A stretch of DNA of 9,529 bases, taken from assembly GCA_009777685.1 (NCBI GenBank), contig WRLJ01000052.1, positions 1 through 9,529 on the forward strand, written 5' to 3'. Position 1 is the stretch's first letter, and each line of letters starts with the position of its first letter. Source of the DNA: Oscillospiraceae bacterium (lineage in GTDB: Bacteria; Bacillota; Clostridia; Oscillospirales; UBA929). The position numbers were made by a program, and so were the translations under genes. Of the stretch, positions 7,485-9,529 are shown in pieces. The notes beneath the pieces are model-generated. The model did no database searches. It worked only from the letters and a program-made list of their open reading frames with translations, and was not told the DNA's origin.

Positions 7485-9529
7485 CTATCGAAAATAGCCG
7501 GCTCCGCCCTCAAAGAGGGGGAGGTATTGTACGCCCGGGATATTTTTTGCCACAAGCGGCCCCTGCCGCTCCGCGTGCGCCATCTTGCCCAGCACGCGCC
7601 CGTCGGGACTGCTGATTCCCTCGACGGCCCAGTCCGAGCCGTTGGGGTTGTGCGCGATGTCCATGGACGGCGCGCCGGTATCGTCCGCGTACTGAAAGGC
7701 GATCTGCCCGTTGGCCCGCCATGCCTCCAGCACGTCCTCCGGGGCCGTCAGACGCCCCTCGCCGTGGGACACGGGCTGGACGTATATGTCCCCCGGCTCG
7801 CATCGGGACAGCCAGGGCGAGAGAACGGAGGAGACGCGGGCGGCGATATATCTGGACTGATGCCGCCCGATGCGGTTGAAGGTCAGCGTGGGACAGGCGG
7901 CCGTCATGGGCGTGACGCGCCCGTGCGGGAGCAGCCCCAGCTTAATCAGCGCCTGAAACCCGTTGCATATCCCCAAAATCAGGCCGTCCCTGTGGTGGAG
8001 CAGCTCATGGACCGCGGCGGAAAGCCGGCCGCCCCGGAACAGGGAGACGATAAACTTGCCGGAGCCGTCCGGCTCGTCGCCGCCGGAAAAGCCGCCGGGG
8101 AACACGAGGATTTGCGCCGACGCGATCGCTTTCTCCAGCACGGCCGCGGACTCCCGCAGCATGTCCGGCGTCAGGTTGCGCACGAGGACGGTCTCGGCGA
8201 TGCCGCCGGCGCGTTCGATGGCCGCGGCGGTATCGTACTCGCAGTTGGTGCCGGGGAAAACCGGAATGACCGCCCTGGGCCGCGCAAACGCGGCGCCCGT
8301 ATAGAGCGCGGGCCGCCGTTCGTCCCGGATCAGCGGCGCGGCGCCGGGCTGCTCCGCCCGGGTGGGAAACACGCTCTCCAGCGGCGACTCCCAGGCCGCG
8401 CGAAGCTCCGCCAGCGGGACAGAGGCTTCTCCGAACGCCAGCGCGGCTTCGGCCCGCGTATACCCCAGCAGGCGGAAGCCTTCCAGCTCCTCTCCGGCTT
8501 CAAACACGATCGAGGCCCAGCGATGGCCGAAGAACCCGCCGTCCGCCCCGCCGGAAAATCCGATCCCGTTGCCCAGCGCCATTTTCAGAAGGCCGCCATA
8601 CACCCCGCCCTCTTCGCAGACCCAGGCGGACAGGACCTTCCCGGAGCGGCACAGCGCCGTATACCGCTCCCACAGAGCGCGCAGCGGCGCGTAATCCGGC
8701 AGTCCGGCGGAATCCAGCGGCGTTTCCAGCAGATACACCGGATGCCCCGCCGCCTTGAACTCTGGGCTGATCAGATCGGACGCCTTCCCCGTGCCGGCCG
8801 CGAAGGAGATCAGCGTGGGCGGCACGTCCAAGTCCCCGAAGCTGCCGCTCATGGAATCCTTCCCGCCGATGGCCGCGATTTCCAGACCCATCTGCGCGGA
8901 AAACGCGCCCAGCATGGCGGCAAAGGGCGGCCCCCAGCGCGCGGGGTCGTCATGGACCCGCGGGAAATACTCCTGAAGGGAAAGGTGGACCGTATCCGGC
9001 GACACGCCCGACGCGACCAGCCTGGCGACCGAGCTGACCACCGCGTATACGGCTCCGCCGAACGGGTCGGCCTCCGTGAGGCGCGGGTCACAGCCGCAGG
9101 CCATGACCGAGGCGGTCAACGCGCCCGGGGCGGGCAGGAGCGCCGCCATGACCTGTGTTTCCGTCAGGGCATAGCGGCCCCCGAAGGGCTCGAACACGCT
9201 CCCCGCGCCGATGGAGCTGTCAAAGCGCTCCACAAGCCCCTTCCGCGAACAGAAATTCAAGTCGCCGCACAGCGCCAGCAGCCGCTCCCGCAGGGACGGC
9301 TCCGGCTCGCCCGCCGCCGCGCCCCGATCCCCGTTGGGGACGGGCACATAGACATCGGCGTGCCGCTCCGCTCCGTTGGTATCCAAAAACGCCCGGTCGA
9401 GATCGACGATTTTCTGTTCCCGCCAAAGCATCACCAGCCGTTTGCGCTCCGTGACGCGGGCGGCGGCGGGGACCTCGATGTTTTCCGCCTCCGCCCGGCG
9501 TTTCAGCTCCTGAAAATCCAGCTTAGCCA
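7485..9529 (-). CDS. purL: phosphoribosylformylglycinamidine synthase PurL with fused glutaminase domain, C-terminal part (runs off right edge)
   Basis: Fourth step of purine synthesis: FGAR + glutamine + ATP to FGAM. The frame is open to the right edge, with 680 codons visible of a single-chain enzyme usually about 1,200-1,300 long, so the N-terminal half is missing. The GTG at 9434 is an internal Val, since the frame continues upstream with family-like sequence. Numbered from the first full codon (9527), the second synthase half carries DPFGGAVYAVVSS (154-166) and GGKDSMSGSFGDLD (221-234). A class I glutamine amidotransferase domain begins near 417: PVFPGTNCEYD, then PGGFSGGDEPDGSGKF, then nucleophile Cys521 in LGICNGFQ, with His651 and Glu653 in MAHAERQ completing the triad. 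The fused layout differs from the separate PurS/PurL/PurQ of Bacillus. gatA follows after 11 nt. Confidence 0.97.
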   Translation of the reverse strand, partial: AKLDFQELKRRAEAENIEVPAAARVTERKRLVMLWREQKIVDLDRAFLDTNGAERHADVYVPVPNGDRGAAAGEPEPSLRERLLALCGDLNFCSRKGLVERFDSSIGAGSVFEPFGGRYALTETQVMAALLPAPGALTASVMACGCDPRLTEADPFGGAVYAVVSSVARLVASGVSPDTVHLSLQEYFPRVHDDPARWGPPFAAMLGAFSAQMGLEIAAIGGKDSMSGSFGDLDVPPTLISFAAGTGKASDLISPEFKAAGHPVYLLETPLDSAGLPDYAPLRALWERYTALCRSGKVLSAWVCEEGGVYGGLLKMALGNGIGFSGGADGGFFGHRWASIVFEAGEELEGFRLLGYTRAEAALAFGEASVPLAELRAAWESPLESVFPTRAEQPGAAPLIRDERRPALYTGAAFARPRAVIPVFPGTNCEYDTAAAIERAGGIAETVLVRNLTPDMLRESAAVLEKAIASAQILVFPGGFSGGDEPDGSGKFIVSLFRGGRLSAAVHELLHHRDGLILGICNGFQALIKLGLLPHGRVTPMTAACPTLTFNRIGRHQSRYIAARVSSVLSPWLSRCEPGDIYVQPVSHGEGRLTAPEDVLEAWRANGQIAFQYADDTGAPSMDIAHNPNGSDWAVEGISSPDGRVLGKMAHAERQGPLVAKNIPGVQYLPLFEGGAGYFR

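Noticed and set aside
5956..7497. 513-codon open frame on the plus strand opposite gatA
   Set aside because: It is antisense to a complete gatA with an intact triad. Its product is low-complexity Arg/Gly/Ala/His-rich with no domain pattern, as expected for a shadow frame in GC-rich DNA.
7485..9434. purL starting at the GTG at 9434
   Set aside because: The same frame stays open to the window edge with family-like sequence, and the PurL N-terminal half would be missing, so the GTG is internal.

Overview
The window looks like chromosomal core sequence from a GC-rich member of the Clostridia (Firmicutes). The signs are a type III glutamine synthetase, a single-chain PurL with a fused glutaminase domain, a Gram-positive TrmK-type tRNA methyltransferase, strong AGGAGG ribosome binding sites, and an intergenic repeat beginning GTAGGGGCGACC. 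The family or genus assignment is inference. Every gene I can support lies on the minus strand, so transcription runs from the right edge to the left. No mobile element, CRISPR array, rRNA or tRNA gene was found.

In transcription order: (1) 9529-7485 is the C-terminal half of purL (5' end outside the window). (2) 7473-6010 is gatA, 11 nt after purL, with its ribosome binding site overlapping the purL stop codon. (3) 6013-4592 is gatB, overlapping gatA by ATGA; no gatC is adjacent. (4) 4591-4399 is a regulatory junction. A near-consensus sigma-A promoter starts inside the last codons of gatB and is followed at once by a strong terminator hairpin and then a second large hairpin next to the amt ribosome binding site. 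(5) 4398-2686 is an ammonium transporter fused to a C-terminal PII (GlnB-like) domain. (6) 2642-552 is glnN, glutamine synthetase III, 43 nt downstream. (7) 551-385 is an intergenic gap holding a 74-bp inverted-repeat element that can be drawn as a cloverleaf. (8) 384-1 is the N-terminal half of trmK, running off the left edge.

The genes share a glutamine theme. Amt-PII imports ammonium and senses nitrogen and energy status, and GlnN turns ammonium into glutamine. PurL and GatAB are both consumers of glutamine amide nitrogen, for purine synthesis and for Gln-/Asn-tRNA formation. The order suggests two units, purL-gatA-gatB and amt-glnN, separated by the promoter/terminator junction, with trmK possibly a third.

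I found no convincing new defence or mobile system. The items most worth a second look are the amt leader (terminator just after the promoter, with a mutually exclusive hairpin), the fused PII domain that keeps the pore-blocking Arg but lacks the modifiable Tyr, the cloverleaf repeat, the missing gatC, and an apparent codon-use change inside glnN.
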